DNA of 7,214 nucleotides, taken from assembly GCA_964639525.1 (NCBI GenBank), contig CAZXDS010000170.1:1-7214 (forward strand), read 5' to 3'. Below, piece by piece: positions 7,031-7,214 of the stretch. Position 1 is the stretch's first letter; every line of letters begins with the position of its first letter. The notes beneath the pieces were generated by a model. The model was given only the letters and a program-made list of their open reading frames with translations. It had not been told where the DNA came from and ran no database searches. The position numbers and the translations under genes were made by a program. This stretch comes from CAZXDS01 sp964639525 (GTDB taxonomy: Bacteria; Bacteroidota; Ignavibacteria; Ignavibacteriales; Melioribacteraceae).

Positions 7031-7066
7031 CAAAATATATAGTACTAATGACCAAGGAATAGTCAA
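7031..7066 (-). promoter_or_regulatory. Candidate promoter of the histidine kinase gene
   Basis: On the minus strand, TTGAC (7066-7062) is followed by TATATATTTTG (7041-7031). This gives a -10/-7-like element, with one extra T relative to TAnnTTTG, at roughly the right spacing. The start would be around 7025, leaving only about 10 nt before ATG 7015. That would be easier to reconcile with initiation at the internal ATG 6973. Confidence 0.33.
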
Positions 7067-7214
7067 CTTTCTGATTTATTTAAATTCTAATTATTTACAA
7101 AAAAGAAGTTGTGAGTATAATGATTACAATAATCCACCGTAGTAAAACATTTTTAAATAAGTTTATTTTGAGATATGCTGAAAAACAAGAAATGAAAATA
7201 ATTTCATAAGGACG
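7067..7214. other. AT-rich right edge, no gene recognised
   Basis: The only plus-strand ORF begins at ATG 7120-7122 and runs 29 codons to TAA 7207-7209. It has no ribosome binding site and an unremarkable lysine/isoleucine-rich sequence, so I do not call it a gene. AAGGA at 7208-7212 at the very edge could be the ribosome binding site of a plus-strand gene just outside the window, divergent from the histidine kinase. Confidence 0.35.

Noticed and set aside
7120..7209. 29-codon plus-strand ORF at the right edge
   Set aside because: It has no ribosome binding site and no recognisable sequence, and its length is expected by chance in AT-rich DNA.
1..7214. CRISPR array, tRNA, rRNA or defence island
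   Set aside because: No regularly spaced repeats, cloverleaf, rRNA sequence or defence-gene motifs were visible on either strand.

Overview
The window is AT-rich chromosomal DNA, probably from an Ignavibacteria/Melioribacter-like member of the Bacteroidota-Chlorobiota group. Four things point there: a bacillithiol enzyme (BshC) of the kind found in that group, an ATP-cone/uridine-kinase fusion, TAnnTTTG-like promoter elements, and generally weak Shine-Dalgarno sites. This assignment is inference; there is no rRNA or marker gene to settle it.

Left edge (1-916): no intact gene. A short plus-strand ORF (59-247) resembles the C-terminal end of an IS1634-type transposase. Facing it on the minus strand (595-314) is a decayed zinc-ribbon transposase-like fragment with an in-frame TGA, ending in a terminator-like hairpin. 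The rest of the stretch is non-coding and ends in a likely promoter with a perfect 6-bp palindrome over its -7 element.

Plus-strand genes (917-4766): an ATP-cone plus uridine-kinase-like P-loop protein (917 into the gap), a 100-N assembly gap (2256-2355), bshC (2359-3984), and after 155 bp a PlsC-like 1-acylglycerol-3-phosphate acyltransferase (4140-4766). The kinase and bshC may form an operon, but the gap hides their real spacing.

Minus-strand genes (7015-4873): a soluble two-PAS sensor histidine kinase (7015-5429), followed 103 bp later by an exported thioredoxin-like protein with a CGWC active site (from a TTG at 5325 to 4873). The acyltransferase and thioredoxin genes converge over about 106 bp that contain hairpins. 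Bacillithiol synthesis and an exported thioredoxin give the window a loose thiol-redox theme, but they lie on opposite strands and no functional link is demonstrated. No response regulator for the kinase is in view.

Right edge (7016-7214): a candidate promoter for the histidine kinase, and AT-rich DNA ending in a possible ribosome binding site for a gene beyond the window.

I found no convincing undescribed system. The most worthwhile points are the ATP-cone/kinase fusion, the palindrome over its promoter, the non-ATG start of the thioredoxin gene, and the assembly gap.
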